The translations under genes were made by a program, and so were the position numbers. A stretch of DNA of 5,383 nt, taken from the NCBI GenBank assembly GCA_030453005.1, contig JAKDLE010000249.1, positions 1 to 5,383 of the forward strand, in the 5' to 3' direction. Positions 5,205 to 5,383 of the stretch are shown piece by piece; the stretch's first letter is position 1; each line of letters opens with the position of its first letter. Source of the stretch: Pseudonocardia sp. (lineage in GTDB: Bacteria > Actinomycetota > Actinomycetes > Mycobacteriales > Pseudonocardiaceae). Under the pieces are notes generated by a model. The model was not told the DNA's origin. It ran no database searches and saw only the letters and a list, made by a program, of their open reading frames with translations.

Positions 5205-5383
5205 CGGGGCGGGGCGTCAGGCCGGACTCGGCCGGTCCGTTGAGCACGTTGCCTGCGAGGTCGAAGCGGCTCCCGTGGCACGGGCAGACGATCTCCGCGC
5301 CCTCGACGGAGCCGACGTTGCAGCCCTGGTGCGGGCACACCGAGGAGAAGGCGGCGAAGCTGCCCTCGGTGGCCTGGGTGACC
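5170..5383 (-). CDS. Rieske [2Fe-2S] protein, C-terminal part (runs off the window)
   Basis: Reading the minus strand from the right edge gives 70 codons and a TGA stop (5172-5170); the N-terminus lies outside the window. The two Rieske boxes are complete. CPHQGC (16-21 of the visible part) and CPCHGSRFD (33-41) give the ligands C16, H18, C33 and H36, while C21 and C35 are the extra cysteines that form a disulfide in high-potential Rieske proteins of the cytochrome bc type. Rieske ferredoxins and ring-hydroxylating oxygenases usually lack this pair. The ending (NVLNGPAESGLTPRPVTVEGGQLILG) is typical of the small Rieske proteins of actinobacteria, often exported by a Tat or lipoprotein signal; such a signal would be beyond the edge. 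The short distance from box 2 to the C-terminus argues against a full QcrA subunit. Electron partners are unknown. Its 3' end overlaps the methyltransferase by 35 bp tail-to-tail. Confidence 0.9.
   Translation of the reverse strand, partial: VTQATEGSFAAFSSVCPHQGCNVGSVEGAEIVCPCHGSRFDLAGNVLNGPAESGLTPRPVTVEGGQLILG

Noticed and set aside
5220..5239. Weak inverted repeats (GGCCG/CGGCC and CGGAC/GTCCG) as a terminator for the methyltransferase
   Set aside because: Stems are only 5 bp, lie inside the Rieske coding region, lack a T-tract, and are expected by chance at this base composition.
5108..5338. A 76-codon minus-strand frame at the right end
   Set aside because: It is the Rieske gene read in the wrong frame; the neighbouring frame contains both intact Rieske boxes.
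1..5383. Search for a CRISPR array, insertion sequence, tRNA/rRNA gene or toxin-antitoxin or defence system
   Set aside because: No repeat-spacer pattern, transposase, terminal inverted repeats, RNA gene or defence-type protein is visible; the window is almost fully occupied by housekeeping genes.

Overview
The window looks like a stretch of core chromosome from a high-GC actinomycete. Base composition is strongly G+C-rich, with G or C at most third codon positions. Two of the six genes start with GTG plus a GTG-started cdsA. The gene order rpsB-tsf-pyrH-frr-cdsA is the conserved actinobacterial translation/pyrimidine/phospholipid cluster. Protein style (S2 with an 'EPLAEWE' tail, UMP kinase with [10 protein letters not shown], CdsA with a long Pro/Arg-rich N-terminus) suggests the order Pseudonocardiales (Saccharomonospora/Amycolatopsis/Prauserella-like). 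That placement is recognition from memory, not a database result.

Bases 1-370 carry no convincing gene. They hold two or three phased TGTGG repeats (two of them DnaA-box-like), a G-quadruplex-type motif, a probable -10 element (TACACT), a perfect 7-bp hairpin where the transcript should begin, a leader of about 210 nt rich in possible hairpins, and a strong Shine-Dalgarno for rpsB.

Bases 371-5204 hold six same-strand genes: rpsB (ribosomal protein S2), tsf (EF-Ts), pyrH (UMP kinase), frr (ribosome recycling factor), cdsA (CDP-diacylglycerol synthase) and a class I SAM-dependent methyltransferase of unknown substrate. A perfect 14-bp stem-loop lies in the 97-nt rpsB-tsf gap and may set how much transcription continues downstream. 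From tsf onward the genes touch or overlap (1-nt overlap, 7-nt gap, 4-nt gap, 4-nt overlap), so tsf through the methyltransferase is probably one translationally coupled unit.

The right edge holds the C-terminal 70 codons of a minus-strand Rieske [2Fe-2S] protein with both cluster-ligand boxes and the two disulfide cysteines. Its 3' end overlaps the methyltransferase 3' end by 35 bp tail-to-tail. The methyltransferase ends in an arginine-rich tail built partly from a 15-bp tandem repeat and partly from the overlap.

Functionally, the first four genes support translation (S2, EF-Ts, RRF) and UTP/CTP supply (PyrH); CdsA uses CTP to make CDP-diacylglycerol. I found no mobile element, CRISPR array, tRNA/rRNA gene or clearly new defence-type system. 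The points most worth a second look are the rpsB leader, the rpsB-tsf hairpin and the overlapping methyltransferase/Rieske pair.
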